Source: Castellaniella denitrificans (GTDB lineage Bacteria > Pseudomonadota > Gammaproteobacteria > Burkholderiales > Burkholderiaceae_B). From it: a stretch of 64,000 nucleotides of DNA. Positions 44,969-54,143 of this stretch are shown piece by piece (the stretch's first letter is position 1; the number at the start of each line of letters is the position of its first letter). The stretch lies in NCBI RefSeq assembly GCF_042653765.1, contig NZ_JBHSEZ010000028.1, positions 558,001-622,000 on the forward strand. Direction: 5' to 3'. The translations under genes were made by a program, and so were the position numbers. The notes under the pieces are model-generated. The model saw only the letters and a list, made by a program, of their open reading frames with translations, was not told the origin of the DNA and searched no databases.

Positions 44969-46090
44969 TTACTTGAAGACGGACTTGGAGCCGTCGGCGT
45001 GCCAGGTGAAGACGTCGAACTTGAAGGACTTGAGGTCGCCCTGCTTGTTCCACGAGATGTCGCCGATCGGGGTCTTGACCGAGTTGCTGTGCAGCCAGGC
45101 GGCGACCTTGGCCGGATCGTCCTTGCCCGCGCCCTTGATGCCGGCGGCGATGGCTTCGACGGCGGAATAGGCGGTCAGCTGGAAGGCGCCGCCCGGGTTG
45201 CGGTTCTTGTCCTTGAAGGCCTTGACCACGGCCGCGTTGGCCGGATCGGTGGTGAAGTCGGCCGGCAGGGTCACCAGCATGCCTTCGACGGCGGGGCCGG
45301 CGATGGCGTTGATGTCCGGATTGCCCACGCCTTCGGGACCCATAAACTTGGCCTGCAGGCCTTGTTCGGCGCCCTGACGCAGCAGCAGGCCCATTTCGGG
45401 GTGGTAGCCGCCGTAGTAGACGAAATCGGCGCCCGAGGACTTGAGCTTGGTGATCACGGCGGAGTAGTCGCTGTCGCCGGCGTTGATGCCTTCGAACAGC
45501 ACGACCTTGACGCCAGCCTTTTCGAGGTCGTTCTTGACGGCGGTGGCGATGCCCTGGCCGTACGACTGCTTGTCATGCAGCACGGCCACGGCCTTGGGCT
45601 TGATTTTCTGGATGATGAATTCCGCGGCGGCGGGACCCTGCTGGTCGTCGCGGCCGATGGTGCGGAAGATCATGTCGTAGTTCTTGCCGTCGGTCACCAG
45701 GGGCGAGGTGGCGGACGGGGAGATCATGACCACGCCTTCGTTGTTGTAGACGGGCGTGGCGGCGATCGTCGCGCCGGAGCACACGTGGCCCACGACGTAG
45801 TGGATCTTTTCGTTGACGACGCGGTTGGCCACGACCGGACCCTGCTTGGGTTCGCAGCCGTCATCGATCACGACGGCTTCCAGCTTGTTGCCCAGCACGC
45901 CGCCGCCGGCGTTGATGGTTTCGATCGCCGTGTCCACGCCTTCCTTGACCATGTCGCCATACTGCGTCAACGCCCCGGTGAAGGGCCCCGCGATGGCGAT
46001 GCGGATGGTATCGGCATGCGCCACGGAAGAAAGCATCATGCCGGCGGCCAGGCCCAGTGCGGCTGCCATCGGCGTAAAGCGTACGTTCAT
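44969..46090 (-). CDS. Branched-chain amino-acid-binding protein LivK (copy 2)
   Basis: 373-aa periplasmic protein. Signal peptide about 25 residues ending SSVAHA, then DTIRIAIAGPFTGALTQYG, VGHVCSGATIAA, SPSATSPLVTD and FRTIGRDDQQGP. Strongly related to the livK at 38328-39446 but standing alone, with AGGAGG before ATG 46090. It probably feeds the nearby LivHMGF with a different ligand preference, as LivJ and LivK do in E. coli. Confidence 0.93.
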   Translation of the reverse strand: MNVRFTPMAAALGLAAGMMLSSVAHADTIRIAIAGPFTGALTQYGDMVKEGVDTAIETINAGGGVLGNKLEAVVIDDGCEPKQGPVVANRVVNEKIHYVVGHVCSGATIAATPVYNNEGVVMISPSATSPLVTDGKNYDMIFRTIGRDDQQGPAAAEFIIQKIKPKAVAVLHDKQSYGQGIATAVKNDLEKAGVKVVLFEGINAGDSDYSAVITKLKSSGADFVYYGGYHPEMGLLLRQGAEQGLQAKFMGPEGVGNPDINAIAGPAVEGMLVTLPADFTTDPANAAVVKAFKDKNRNPGGAFQLTAYSAVEAIAAGIKGAGKDDPAKVAAWLHSNSVKTPIGDISWNKQGDLKSFKFDVFTWHADGSKSVFK

Positions 46091-46214
46091 AAGACCTCCT
46101 GTGAAAGACTTGGAAAAGAATACACGAAACCCCCGTGCAGCGGTCATTGCGCCGTACGGGGGTTTTCCCGATATCGCGTTGCGCGCCGAGGCGGAACGGC
46201 GCGCGGATCCAGGG

Positions 46215-46742
46215 TCAGGCCAGCAGGCTGCGCAACATCCAGGCGTTCTTTTCGTGCACGTCCAGGCGCTGCGTGAGCAGGTCGGCCGTGGGCTGGTCGT
46301 TGACGGCGTCGGCGCACTGGAAGGCCCGGCGCGCGGTGCGGGCGACCGACTCGTTGCCGTCGACCAGCATGCGCAGCATGTCTTCGGCCGAAGGCACGGA
46401 CGCGGGTTCGGCGATGGAACTGAGCCGCGCGTATTCGGCGTAGGTGCCCGGCGCGTAATGCCCCAGGGCGCGGATGCGTTCGGCGATGGCGTCCAGCGCC
46501 TGCCACGTTTCCGTGTACTGCGTCATGAACAGCTGGTGCAGGGTGCTGAACATGGGACCGGTCACGTTCCAGTGGAAGTTGTGGGTCATCAGGTACAGCG
46601 TGTACGTGTCGGCCAGCGTCCTGGACAGTTCCGCCACGACCGCGGCGCGATCCTTGGCCGAGATGCCGATGTCGATCGGCAGGCCGCTGGACGGCGCGAT
46701 GGCGGATTTCTTCGGGCTGGGTTTCTTGGCGGCCTTGGCCAT
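46215..46742 (-). CDS. dps: Dps-family DNA-binding ferritin-like protein
   Basis: 175-aa protein forming a dodecamer that oxidises and stores iron and shields DNA. The ferroxidase-site region HNFHWNVTGPMFSTLHQLFM followed by QYTETWQALDAIAERIRALG carries the expected His, Asp and Glu. The Lys-rich N-terminus (MAKAAKKPSPKKS) is suited to DNA contact. AAGGAG precedes ATG 46742. The gene lies directly downstream of oxyR, its usual activator. Confidence 0.93.
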   Translation of the reverse strand: MAKAAKKPSPKKSAIAPSSGLPIDIGISAKDRAAVVAELSRTLADTYTLYLMTHNFHWNVTGPMFSTLHQLFMTQYTETWQALDAIAERIRALGHYAPGTYAEYARLSSIAEPASVPSAEDMLRMLVDGNESVARTARRAFQCADAVNDQPTADLLTQRLDVHEKNAWMLRSLLA

Positions 46743-46837
46743 GGAGCACTCCTTCGAAAAGTCTGTCACACGGCACCAGGATAGCATGGGGCCAGGCGCG
46801 CCGGCATTGACCCGGCGCAGGGCCGCGGGCATTGGCC

Positions 46838-47794
46838 TCAGCCCGCCTCGATGGCCACCGGAGCCGGGTCTTCGAGCATGGTGGCGCCCGGCATGCCGCA
46901 GTGGCGCACGGCCTGGATCAGGGCCTCGATGGCCGCCTGGCGCGGAAAGCTCTTGCGCCAGACCAGCACCACGCGGCGGTCGGGCGCCGGCGGCTTGAAG
47001 GGCACGAAGCGCAGCAGCCGGCTTTCGGCGCCCCGCATCCCCAGCGCGCTGGCCGGCAGGACCGTGATGCCGATGCCCGCGGCCACCATGTGGCGGATGG
47101 TCTCCAGCGAGGATCCCTCGAAGGTGCGCTGGATGCCCTCGCTGGAGGCCGAGAAGCGCGACAGTTCCGGACAGACTTCCAGCACCTGGTCTCGGAAGCA
47201 GTGGCCGGCTCCCAGCAGCAGCATGGTCTCTTCCTTCAGGCGGCCGGAATCGATCTGCTTTTCATCCGCCCAGGGATGGTTGTGCGGCAGGGCGACGTAG
47301 AACGGTTCGTCGTACAGGGGACATTGCGACAGGCCGGTGTCGGGCAGCGGCAGTGCGACGATGGCGCAGTCGATCTCGCCCTGGCGCAGCAGTTCCAGCA
47401 GCCGCGTGGTGTAGTTTTCCTGGAGCAGCAGCGGCATCTGGGGGGTGCGGCGGATCTGCTCGGGCACCAGGTAGGGCAGCAGGTACGGCCCCACGGTGTA
47501 GATCACCCCGACGCGCAGCGGACCTTCCAGCGGGTCGTGCCCCTGGCGGGCGATCTCGCGCAGATTGGCGCCCTCTTCCAGGACCTTCTGCGCCTGGGCG
47601 ACGACGCGCAGGCCGATGGGGGTGATGCCGACTTCGGCGCCGCCGCGCTCGAACAGCACCACGCCCAGCTCTTCCTCCAGCTTGCGGATGGCCACCGACA
47701 GCGTGGGCTGGCTGACGAAGCAGGCTTCCGCGGCGCGCCCGAAATGGCGCTCCCGCGCCACGGCGACGATGTATTTCAGTTCGGTCAGGGTCAT
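46838..47794 (-). CDS. oxyR: Hydrogen-peroxide-sensing regulator OxyR
   Basis: 318-aa LysR-type regulator. N-terminal HTH with MTLTELKYIVAVARERHFGRAAEACFVSQPTLS; the redox pair is Cys199 (GAGHCFRDQ) and Cys208 (LEVCPE), at the same positions as in E. coli. Peroxide forms the disulfide that activates the factor. Start at 47794 places the HTH correctly; GAGAGGAAT precedes it. Begins 11 bp after recG. Confidence 0.95.
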   Translation of the reverse strand: MTLTELKYIVAVARERHFGRAAEACFVSQPTLSVAIRKLEEELGVVLFERGGAEVGITPIGLRVVAQAQKVLEEGANLREIARQGHDPLEGPLRVGVIYTVGPYLLPYLVPEQIRRTPQMPLLLQENYTTRLLELLRQGEIDCAIVALPLPDTGLSQCPLYDEPFYVALPHNHPWADEKQIDSGRLKEETMLLLGAGHCFRDQVLEVCPELSRFSASSEGIQRTFEGSSLETIRHMVAAGIGITVLPASALGMRGAESRLLRFVPFKPPAPDRRVVLVWRKSFPRQAAIEALIQAVRHCGMPGATMLEDPAPVAIEAG

Positions 47795-47805
47795 CGGGAT
47801 TCCTC

Positions 47806-49872
47806 TCAACTGCGCAGGTACTGGTCGGCGCCCGCCATCCAGCGTTGCCGGTGGGCGCGGGCGTGCTCGGGAAAATCGGCCGACAGCCAGGCGGCGGCCT
47901 CGCGGGCCTGCTCCAGCAGGTCCTCGTCGGATTCCAGGTCGGCGAAACGCAGCAGGGCCTGGCCCGACTGGCGCAGGCCCAGGAGTTCCCCGGGGCCGCG
48001 CTGGGCCAGGTCGCGGCGCGCGATCTCGAAGCCGTCGGTGGTCTCATACATGGCGCGCAGGCGTTCGCGGGCGATGGCCGACAGCGGCGGCTGGTACAGC
48101 AGGACGCAGGTGGCCTCGCCGCCGCCGCGCCCCACCCGGCCGCGCAGCTGGTGCAGCTGCGCCAGGCCGAAGCGCTCGGCGTGCTCGATCACCATCAGGC
48201 CGGCATTGGGCACGTCCACGCCGACCTCGATGACGGTGGTGGCGACCAGCAGGTCGATGTCCCCGGCGCGGAAGGCGTCCATGACCTCCGATTTTTCGCG
48301 CGCCGGCAGGCGGCCGTGCATTAGGCCGACGCGCAGGTCCGGCAGGGCCGCGCGCAGCAGCTCGTGGGTATCGACGGCCGTCTGCAGCTGCAGGGCCTCG
48401 CTTTCCTCGACCAGGGGGCAGACCCAGTAGGCCTGGCGTCCGGCGCGCACGACCTCGCCCACGCGGGCCAGGACTTCGTCGCGGCGCCGGTCATCGAACA
48501 GGCGCGTGCGCACCGGCACGCGCCCCGGGGGCAATTCGTCCAGCACCGAAACGTCCATGTCGGCGAAGAAGGCCATCGCCAGGGTGCGCGGGATCGGCGT
48601 GGCGCTCATGCTGAGCTGGTGGGGGCGATACCGGGCCTGGTCGCCCTTGCGGTTCAGCGCCAGGCGCTGCCCCACGCCGAAACGATGCTGCTCGTCGCTG
48701 ATCACCAGCCCCAGCGACTCGAACTCCACCTTGTCCTGGATCAGGGCCTGGGTGCCGACCGCCAGCCGCGCCTCGCCGGTGGCCATGGCCCGCAGGGCCC
48801 GGCGGCGCTCGGCGGCCGGCAGGCCGCCGGTGAGCCAGACCGCCGCCACGCCCAGCGGCGCCAGCCATTCGGACAGCTTGCGCCAGAGCTGCTCGGCCAG
48901 GATTTCCGTGGGCGCCATCACGGCGACCTGCGCGCCGGCCTCGATCGCCTGGGCGGCCGCGAGGGCGGCCACCAGGGTCTTGCCGCTGCCCACATCGCCC
49001 TGCAGCAGGCGGTGCATGGGATGCGTGCGCGCCAGGTCGCCGCCGATCTGCGCCACGGCGCGCGTCTGGGCGCCGGTGGGCTTGAACGGCAGGCTGGCCA
49101 GCAGGCGGCCCGTCAGGCTGCCGTCCCCCCGCAGGCCGCGGGCGGCCTGGGCGCGGCGCGCCGCCCGGGCGTCGGCCAGGGCCAGCTGCTGCGCCAGCAG
49201 TTCGTCGAACTTGATGCGCCGCCAGGCCGGATGGCTGTGTTCGGCCAGCGATTCCAGGGAAATGTCCGGTCCCGGATGGTGCAGCAGGCGCAGGGACGGC
49301 TCGAAGTCGGCCAGCCGGTAGGCCTCGCGCACGGCGGCCGGCAGGGTATCGCCCAGGTCGGCCTCGTCCAGGGCACGGGCGATGGCCTTGCGCAGGGCGG
49401 CCTGCGGCAGGCCCTGGGTCGTGGGATAGACCGGCGTCAGGGTGTCGGGCAGCGGCGTGCCCGGCTCGGTGATCAGGGGGTGCACGATCTCCAGGCCGTG
49501 GTAGCCCGCGCGGACCTCGCCGCGCGCGCGGACCCGCCGTCCGGCATGCAGGCGGGCCTGCTGGCCCGGATAGACGTGCAGCCAGCGCAGGCCCAGGCGG
49601 CCGGAATCGTCGGCCAGCGTGGCCTGCAGCTCGCGCCGGGGACCGAAACGGATTTCGCTGTCCACGATCTCGCCTTCGAACAGGGCGTGGACGCCGGGCC
49701 GCGCCTCGCCGATCGGCGTGATGCGGGTTTCGTCCTCGTAGCGCAGCGGCAGGTGCGTGGCGAAGTCGGCGGGGGCGCGCAGGCCCAGCCGCTCGAACAG
49801 GCGGGCCTGCGATACGCCCGCCGTCTTTCGGGCGCCGGTCGCGGCCCGGCGCGGCTTTTCAGCCGAGTTCAC
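47806..49872 (-). CDS. recG: ATP-dependent DNA helicase RecG
   Basis: 688-aa helicase that remodels stalled forks and Holliday junctions. OB wedge domain near residues 60-130, Walker A GDVGSGKT, DEQHRFGVGQR (DEQH box), LSMSATPIPRTLAM, MHGRLPAREK and VGVDVPNAGLMVIEHAERFGLAQLHQLRGRVGRG. Length matches RecG. Downstream of ridA by 30 bp and upstream of oxyR. Confidence 0.96.
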   Translation of the reverse strand: MNSAEKPRRAATGARKTAGVSQARLFERLGLRAPADFATHLPLRYEDETRITPIGEARPGVHALFEGEIVDSEIRFGPRRELQATLADDSGRLGLRWLHVYPGQQARLHAGRRVRARGEVRAGYHGLEIVHPLITEPGTPLPDTLTPVYPTTQGLPQAALRKAIARALDEADLGDTLPAAVREAYRLADFEPSLRLLHHPGPDISLESLAEHSHPAWRRIKFDELLAQQLALADARAARRAQAARGLRGDGSLTGRLLASLPFKPTGAQTRAVAQIGGDLARTHPMHRLLQGDVGSGKTLVAALAAAQAIEAGAQVAVMAPTEILAEQLWRKLSEWLAPLGVAAVWLTGGLPAAERRRALRAMATGEARLAVGTQALIQDKVEFESLGLVISDEQHRFGVGQRLALNRKGDQARYRPHQLSMSATPIPRTLAMAFFADMDVSVLDELPPGRVPVRTRLFDDRRRDEVLARVGEVVRAGRQAYWVCPLVEESEALQLQTAVDTHELLRAALPDLRVGLMHGRLPAREKSEVMDAFRAGDIDLLVATTVIEVGVDVPNAGLMVIEHAERFGLAQLHQLRGRVGRGGGEATCVLLYQPPLSAIARERLRAMYETTDGFEIARRDLAQRGPGELLGLRQSGQALLRFADLESDEDLLEQAREAAAWLSADFPEHARAHRQRWMAGADQYLRS

Positions 49873-49902
49873 GGCGCATGGTCCGGCGGACGGCGGTGAG
49901 GG

Positions 49903-50289
49903 TCAGAGCGCCAGGATGGCTTCGACTTCGAACTGGGCGCCCTTGGGCAGGCTGGCGACGCCCAGCGTCGAACGCGCCGGATAGGGCTGGGGAATGATTT
50001 CCGCCATGATCGCGTTGGCGCTGGCGAACTTGCTGAGGTCCGTGAGGAACAGGGTGAGCTTGACGATGTCGTTCAGCGTGCCGCCGGCCGCCTCGATGAC
50101 GGCCTGCATGTTGGCGAAGGACTGGCGGACCTGGCCCTCGAAGTTTTCCGACACCAGTTCGCCCGTGCCGGGTTCCAGCCCGATCTGGCCCGACAGGAAG
50201 ACCAGCTTGCCGGCCGGCGCGCTGACCGCCTGGGAATACGGGCCGACGGCGGCCGGGGCGGCATCGGTGTGGATGATTGCCTTGCTCAT
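49903..50289 (-). CDS. ridA: RidA family enamine/imine deaminase
   Basis: 128-aa trimeric deaminase hydrolysing reactive enamines such as 2-aminoacrylate. VGPYSQAV, FLSGQIGLEPGTGEL, NMQAVIEAAG and the conserved Arg in PYPARSTLGVASLPKGAQFEVEAI are present. Typical length. Confidence 0.94.
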   Translation of the reverse strand: MSKAIIHTDAAPAAVGPYSQAVSAPAGKLVFLSGQIGLEPGTGELVSENFEGQVRQSFANMQAVIEAAGGTLNDIVKLTLFLTDLSKFASANAIMAEIIPQPYPARSTLGVASLPKGAQFEVEAILAL

Positions 50290-50343
50290 GGTGGGGGACT
50301 CGGTAATGGTTAAAAGACTATCAGAGTGTACCGACCAATAGCG

Positions 50344-50371
50344 AAAAATAAAAGCGGGCGCGGGCGCCCGC
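50344..50371 (-). terminator. Rho-independent terminator after fpr
   Basis: On the minus strand GCGGGCGC-CC-GCGCCCGC followed by TTTTATTTTT, directly downstream of the fpr stop codon. Confidence 0.85.
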
Positions 50372-50376
50372 CGCGC

Positions 50377-51153
50377 CTATTTTTCGGCGAAGGCGCGCTC
50401 GAAGACGTAATCCCCAGGCTCGCCGACGCCGGGCGAGGCGACGAAGCCGCGCGCGTCCAGCATGGCGCGGATGTCGGTCAGCATGGCCGGGCTGCCGCAG
50501 ATCATGGCGCGATCGACGGCGGGGTCCAGCGGCGGCAGGCCGATGTCGCGGAACAGTTGGCCGTTTTCGACCAGCGTCGTCAACCGGCCCTGGTGCTCGT
50601 AGGGCTCGCGCGTCACCGTGGGATAGTAGATCAGCTTGTCGCGCACCATTTCGCCCAGATATTCGTCCTGGGGCAGCTCATGGCGGATGTAGTCGGAATA
50701 GGCCAGCTCGCTCACGAAGCGCACGCCGTGCGTCAGGATGACTTTCTCGAAGCGGTCGTAGACTTCCGGATCCTTGATGATGCTGAGGAACGGCGCCAGC
50801 CCCGTGCCGGTGGCGAACAGGTACAGGTGCCGGCCCGGGCGCAGGTCGTCGACCACCAGCGTGCCGACCGGCTTGCGGCTGACCAGGACGATGTCGCCCG
50901 GCTTCAGGTGCTGCAGGCGCGAGGTGAGCGGGCCGTTGGGAACCTTGATGCTGAAGAACTCCAGGTTGTCCTCGTGGTTGGCGCTGGCGATGCTGTAGGC
51001 GCGCATCAGCGGCTTGCCCTCGACTTCCAGGCCCAGCATCACGAAATGGCCGTTGTGGAAGCGCAGGCCTGGATCGCGGGTGGTCTTGAAGGAGAACAAC
51101 GTGTCGTTCCAGTGACGCACGCTGAGGACTTGCTCGGAATTGAAAGCGGCCAT
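50377..51153 (-). CDS. fpr: Ferredoxin/flavodoxin-NADP+ reductase
   Basis: 258-aa FAD enzyme exchanging electrons between NADPH and ferredoxin or flavodoxin. FAD site RAYSIASAN, NADP site GTGLAPFLS, a CGSPAML segment and the C-terminal aromatic YVFERAFAEK, typical of bacterial class I FPR. Start at 51153 (MAAFNSEQV) fits homologues; a 25-codon upstream extension has no ribosome-binding site. Confidence 0.93.
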   Translation of the reverse strand: MAAFNSEQVLSVRHWNDTLFSFKTTRDPGLRFHNGHFVMLGLEVEGKPLMRAYSIASANHEDNLEFFSIKVPNGPLTSRLQHLKPGDIVLVSRKPVGTLVVDDLRPGRHLYLFATGTGLAPFLSIIKDPEVYDRFEKVILTHGVRFVSELAYSDYIRHELPQDEYLGEMVRDKLIYYPTVTREPYEHQGRLTTLVENGQLFRDIGLPPLDPAVDRAMICGSPAMLTDIRAMLDARGFVASPGVGEPGDYVFERAFAEK

Positions 51154-51323
51154 GACTAAGGTCGGACTCCAGAATTCGGGGTATGGATGGGTATGAACAG
51201 ATGGTACGGCGATGGCCGTGAAACGCAAGGCCAGACCTTGCGCAGCGCAGGGATTTTCTTGATTTCGCGCAAGATCGGGCGCGAAACCAGGCTCAACGAC
51301 CGGGATCGCGGCGCATTTTAATA

Positions 51324-51348
51324 CGTTCAGCTTGCTTTAAGCTGAACG
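51324..51348. repeat. 10-bp-arm inverted repeat upstream of fbpA
   Basis: CGTTCAGCTT-GCTTT-AAGCTGAACG, perfect arms, 24 bp before the Fur box and between divergent fpr and fbpA. Could be an extra operator or an mRNA stem; no protein is assigned. Confidence 0.55.
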
Positions 51349-51371
51349 CGATGATAAATTCCAATCGGTTT

Positions 51372-51386
51372 TGAGAATTGTTCTCA
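51372..51386 (+). promoter_or_regulatory. Fur box upstream of fbpA
   Basis: TGAGAATTGTTCTCA: TGAGAA-TTG-TTCTCA, one base from the classical TGAGAAT-N-ATTCTCA Fur core, 29 bp before fbpA. Supports iron repression of fbpABC. Confidence 0.8.
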
Positions 51387-51415
51387 TTTTTCATCCACTT
51401 GCACGAGCCGCCCCC

Positions 51416-52456
51416 ATGCCGATCCGCCTCCGCGCCCTGCCCTTCGCCCGACGCCTGTCCCTGCTGGCCGCCGCTCTGCCGCTGATGGCGGGCACCGCCC
51501 TGGCGGCGGAAGTCAATCTGTACACCACCCGCGAACCCAAGCTCGTCGAACCGCTGCTCGCCGCCTTCACCCAGGATACCGGCGTCAAGGTCAACACGGT
51601 CTTCGTCAAGGACGGCCTGCTCGAGCGGGTGCGCGCCGAGGGCGCGCAATCGCCGGCCGACGTGCTGATGACGGTGGACATCGGCAACCTGCTGGACCTG
51701 GTGGACGGAGGCGTCACTCAGCCGGTCGATTCCGCCGCGCTGAAGGCCGCCATCCCCGCCAACCTGCGCGCGGCCGACGGCCAGTGGTTCGCCCTGTCGC
51801 TGCGCGACCGGGTCGCCTATGTCTCCAAGGACCTGGACATCCAGTCCTTCCATTACGAGGACCTGGCCGACCCGCGCTGGAAGGGCAAGGTCTGCATCCG
51901 CTCCGGCCAGCATCCCTACAACACCGCGCTCATCGCCGCCCTGATCGCCCACGACGGCGCCGAAGCCGCGGAACAGTGGCTGCGCGGCGTGAAGGCCAAC
52001 CTGGCCCGTCCCGCCACCGGCGGCGACCGCGACGTGGCGCGCGACATCCTGGGCGGAATCTGCGACGTTGGCATCGCCAACGCCTACTACGCCGGCCACA
52101 TGAAGAACGCGGCCGAAGGCAGCGACGCCCGCCGCTGGGGCGACGCCATCCGCGTCATCCGGCCCACGTTCAAGAACGCGCCGGGCACGCACGTCAACGT
52201 CTCGGGCGCCGCCGTGGCGCGCCACGCGCCGCACCGCGCCGAAGCCGTGCAGCTGCTGGAATACCTGGTCTCGGACAAGGCCCAGGGCCTGTACGCCCAA
52301 GCCAACTACGAATACCCCGTGAAGGCGGGCGTGGCGCTGGACCCGACCGTAGCGAGCTTCGGACCGTTGACGATCGACGCCCTGCCGCTGACCGAGATCG
52401 CCCGCCACCGCAAGCAGGCCAGCGAACTGGTCGACCGCGCCGGCCTGAACCGATGA
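51416..52456 (+). CDS. fbpA: Ferric-iron-binding periplasmic protein FbpA
   Basis: 346-aa periplasmic iron-binding protein. Signal peptide of about 30 residues (MAGTALA), then AEVNLYTTREPKLVEPLL, ADVLMTVDIGNL, RWKGKVCIRSGQHPYN and the paired tyrosines of IANAYYAGHM that bind Fe3+ in FbpA proteins. Start at 51416 gives a normal signal peptide; the frame is open to 51371. A Fur box precedes it. Confidence 0.94.
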   Translation: MPIRLRALPFARRLSLLAAALPLMAGTALAAEVNLYTTREPKLVEPLLAAFTQDTGVKVNTVFVKDGLLERVRAEGAQSPADVLMTVDIGNLLDLVDGGVTQPVDSAALKAAIPANLRAADGQWFALSLRDRVAYVSKDLDIQSFHYEDLADPRWKGKVCIRSGQHPYNTALIAALIAHDGAEAAEQWLRGVKANLARPATGGDRDVARDILGGICDVGIANAYYAGHMKNAAEGSDARRWGDAIRVIRPTFKNAPGTHVNVSGAAVARHAPHRAEAVQLLEYLVSDKAQGLYAQANYEYPVKAGVALDPTVASFGPLTIDALPLTEIARHRKQASELVDRAGLNR

Positions 52457-52479
52457 CGGGCCGATAGGCGGGGAACGCC

Positions 52480-54135
52480 ATGATGGCGGCGAGCGGCCGG
52501 TTCCAGGCCTGGCCCTGGCACGCCGGAGCGGCCCTGGCGGCGCTGGGCGTGCTGGCGCCGGTCCTGGCCCTGGTGGGCCAGGCGGGCGCGGGTTCGGGTG
52601 CCCACTGGGGCCACCTGCTGCGATTCGTGCTGCCGGACGCGCTGGCCCAGACCCTGGGCCTGCTCGCCGGAGTGGGCCTGCTGGCCGCCGCCCTGGGCGT
52701 GGGCGCCGCCTGGCTGGTCACGGCCTACGATTTTCCCGGCCGCAGGATCCTGTCCTGGGCGCTGCTGCTGCCGCTGGCCGTGCCCACCTACATCGTGGCC
52801 TACGCCTACCTGGACATCCTGCACCCCATCGGCCCCGTCCAGGAAGCCGTCCGCGCCCTGCTGGGCTATTCGAGTCCGCGCGAATTCCGCCTGCCCGATC
52901 CGCGCGGCCTGCCGGGCGCCATCGTGCTGCTGGCCTTCGTGCTCTACCCCTACGTCTACCTGACCACCCGCAGCATGTTCGCCAGCCAGGCGGCCCACCT
53001 GATGGAAGCGGCCCGGCTGCTCGGCCACGGCCCCTGGAGCGCCTTCCGGCGCGTGGCCCTGCCGCTGGCCCGGCCGGCCATCGCCGTCGGCCTGTGCCTG
53101 GTGCTGCTGGAAACCCTGAACGACATCGGCGCCTCCGAATTCCTGGGCGTCCAGACCCTGACCGTCGCCATCTACACCACCTGGGTGACCCGTTCCGACC
53201 TGGCGGGCGCCGCCCAGATCGCGCTGGTGGCCCTGGCGCTGGTGACTCTCCTGATCACGGTCGAGCGCCAGGGCCGCCGGCGCCTGCGCTACACCGGCAG
53301 CCGCCGGGCCGCGCCGATCCGGCGGCGCAGGCTGCGCGGCCCGGCGGCCTGGTTCGCCGTTTTCCTGGGCCTGGCGCCCGTCCTGATCGGTTTCGCCGCA
53401 CCCGCCGCCTACCTGCTGGCGCTCGTCCTCGAACGGCTGGGCGCGGGCCAGGGCCCCTCGCCCGCCCTGCTGCGCGCCGCGGGGCAGACGCTGGCGGTCT
53501 CCGCCCTGGCCACGGCCATCGCCCTGGCCATCGGCCTGGCCATCGCCTGGAGCCGCCGCATCCTGCCGCGGACGGGCGTCCGGCTGCGCGCCCTGTCCCG
53601 GCTGACGACGCTGGGCTACGCCGTGCCCGGCACCGTCCTGGCGATCGGCCTGCTGTTTCCCCTGATGGTGATCGAACGGGGCCTGGCGGCGCTGCGCGCG
53701 GCGACCGGCCTGGACCCGGCGGGCCTGGTGCTGCTGGGCACCCCGGCCGCGCTGGCGCTGGCCTACGTGATCCGCTTCCTGGCGATTCCCGTGGGGACGC
53801 TGGAAGCGGGCCTGGACCGGATTCCACCGTCGCTGGACCAGGCCGCGCGCCTGCTGGGCGAAAACGTCCACGGCATGCTGCGCCGCGTCCACCTGCCCCT
53901 GCTGCGCCCGGCGCTGGCCGCCTCGGCGCTGCTGGTGTTCGTGGACGCGATGAAGGAACTGCCCGCCACGCTGCTGCTGCGGCCCCTGAATTTCGACACC
54001 CTGGCGACCTGGCTGTATGCCGAGGCCGCGCGCGGCACCTACGAGGAAGGCGCCATCGCCGCCCTGGGCATCGTCGCCGCCGGCCTGCTGCCCGTGATCC
54101 TGCTGGCCCGCCTGCTGGACCGCCCCTCCGCCTGA
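52480..54135 (+). CDS. fbpB: Ferric-iron ABC transporter permease FbpB (fused dimer)
   Basis: 551-aa membrane protein made of two tandem permease domains, each with an EAA loop: MEAARLLGHGPWSAFRRVAL in the first half and LDQAARLLGENVHGMLRRVH in the second. About 12 helices. This fused layout is usual for FbpB/SfuB. Located 23 bp after fbpA and 8 bp before fbpC. Confidence 0.93.
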   Translation: MMAASGRFQAWPWHAGAALAALGVLAPVLALVGQAGAGSGAHWGHLLRFVLPDALAQTLGLLAGVGLLAAALGVGAAWLVTAYDFPGRRILSWALLLPLAVPTYIVAYAYLDILHPIGPVQEAVRALLGYSSPREFRLPDPRGLPGAIVLLAFVLYPYVYLTTRSMFASQAAHLMEAARLLGHGPWSAFRRVALPLARPAIAVGLCLVLLETLNDIGASEFLGVQTLTVAIYTTWVTRSDLAGAAQIALVALALVTLLITVERQGRRRLRYTGSRRAAPIRRRRLRGPAAWFAVFLGLAPVLIGFAAPAAYLLALVLERLGAGQGPSPALLRAAGQTLAVSALATAIALAIGLAIAWSRRILPRTGVRLRALSRLTTLGYAVPGTVLAIGLLFPLMVIERGLAALRAATGLDPAGLVLLGTPAALALAYVIRFLAIPVGTLEAGLDRIPPSLDQAARLLGENVHGMLRRVHLPLLRPALAASALLVFVDAMKELPATLLLRPLNFDTLATWLYAEAARGTYEEGAIAALGIVAAGLLPVILLARLLDRPSA

Positions 54136-54143
54136 GACCCGAT

